Source: an uncultured Murdochiella sp.
GTDB lineage: Bacteria; Bacillota; Clostridia; Tissierellales; Peptoniphilaceae
Direction of reading: 5' to 3'
Assembly (NCBI RefSeq): GCF_902488755.1
Contig: NZ_CABTXF010000035.1
Location: 1-13,442, forward strand
DNA length: 13,442 nt
Under the pieces are notes generated by a model, which searched no databases, was not told where the DNA came from, and saw only the letters and a list, made by a program, of their open reading frames with translations. The position numbers and the translations under genes were made by a program. Positions 13,121-13,442 of this stretch are shown piece by piece (position 1 is the first letter of the stretch; each line of letters starts with the position of its first letter).

Positions 13121-13442
13121 CCCTGGCATAGTACAGAAGAATGCATTAACTGGAGCTGTTTTCTACTTTTTGACCCTGGTAAAATGAAAAAAACTGTCTT
13201 TGCCAGGGTGGTGCATCTCATACCGCCCCTGGCAAACAGCAAAAATGGAAGTTAGCCAGGGTCAAAAAACGCACTGAGACCCTGGAAGAGCGCAAAATAA
13301 TGCCTTTGCCAGGGTCGTATACCCTCGAATCACCCCTGGCAAAATGGAAAAAGTCGCTTTTGCCAGGGTCTCCACTTCAATACCGCCCCTGGCAGAACGC
13401 GAAAAAACGCTTTTGCCAGGGTCACTCAACTCCGAATCGACC
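13121..13442. repeat. Regular array of 35-bp inverted-repeat units at 53-54 bp period, continuing past window end
   Basis: Five clear units begin with CCCTGG and end with GCCAGGG: 13174-13208, 13227-13261, 13280-13314, 13334-13368 and 13387-13421. Each is exactly 35 bp, with exactly 22 bp between the CCCTGG and the GCCAGGG. A degenerate unit at 13121-13155 keeps the same phase (left arm CCCTGGC, right arm decayed). Unit starts are 53, 53, 53, 54 and 53 bp apart, and inter-unit spacers are 18-19 bp. The window ends with CC at 13441-13442, where the next unit is due. Inner parts are A-rich then T-rich and extend the stem: CCCTGGCAAAA with TTTTGCCAGGG gives 11 bp in the unit at 13334. Arms are conserved while inner and spacer sequences vary at fixed length. 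Some spacers resemble each other at their ends (ATACCGC before 13227 and 13387; CGAATC before 13334 and near 13438). A 53-bp period is not a multiple of three, so a coding repeat is unlikely. Confidence 0.9.

Noticed and set aside
12811..13242. 143-codon open frame on the minus strand across the repeats
   Set aside because: It overlaps the zinc-ribbon gene and both repeat families, its composition is basic and without any family pattern, and no convincing ribosome site is seen.
13121..13442. CRISPR array
   Set aside because: The regular period is suggestive, but the conserved part is only a 6-7 bp arm on each side. The intervals are 22 and 18-19 bp, too short for spacers, and no cas gene is in the window.

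Overview
The window looks like chromosomal DNA of a Gram-positive bacterium of the Bacillota. The signs are strong AGGAGG-type ribosome sites, a lipobox-type substrate-binding lipoprotein, an Mga/AtxA-like regulator, a MazF close to Bacillus MazF, and several small membrane or zinc-ribbon proteins typical of Clostridia-like genomes. GC is near 50% in the flanks and visibly lower in the middle. I cannot name the genus with confidence.

Layout. Positions 1-1031 hold the 3' end of a mazF-type toxin gene overlapping (ATGA) a complete type I methionine aminopeptidase gene, closed by a terminator that can serve both strands. Convergent to these, 1157-2713 (minus strand) encodes an Mga-like transcription regulator. 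A 364-bp divergent intergenic region (2714-3077) carries a near-consensus sigma-A promoter and a perfect 20-bp palindromic operator facing right.

Positions 3078-9723 form one plus-strand operon for D-allose use: a LacI-type regulator, then alsA (ABC ATPase), alsC (permease), alsE (allulose-6-phosphate 3-epimerase), alsK (ROK allokinase), alsB (binding lipoprotein) and rpiB (isomerase), ended by a terminator at 9760-9795. Together they bind and import D-allose (AlsB/AlsA/AlsC), phosphorylate it (AlsK), isomerise allose-6-P to allulose-6-P (RpiB) and epimerise that to fructose-6-P (AlsE), which enters glycolysis. The parts match the E. coli als/rpiB system almost one for one. The regulator is LacI-type, whereas E. 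coli uses an RpiR-type one.

Downstream, 9823-10752 encodes a flavin-reductase-like domain fused to a DUF4298-like tail. Then comes a three-gene set: a TetR-type regulator that has lost its first DNA-binding helix (probably a 5'-truncated gene), a large membrane protein that fuses an unnamed 7-segment domain to a DUF2871 domain, and a small membrane zinc-ribbon protein.

The last 590 bp (12854-13442) are non-coding and full of repeats. There are two GC-rich 40-bp hairpin units, then a regular array of inverted-repeat units with CCCTGG...CCAGGG arms, each 35 bp long and set at a 53-54-bp period, running off the end of the window. This array is the feature least explained by known families and is the best candidate for something undescribed.
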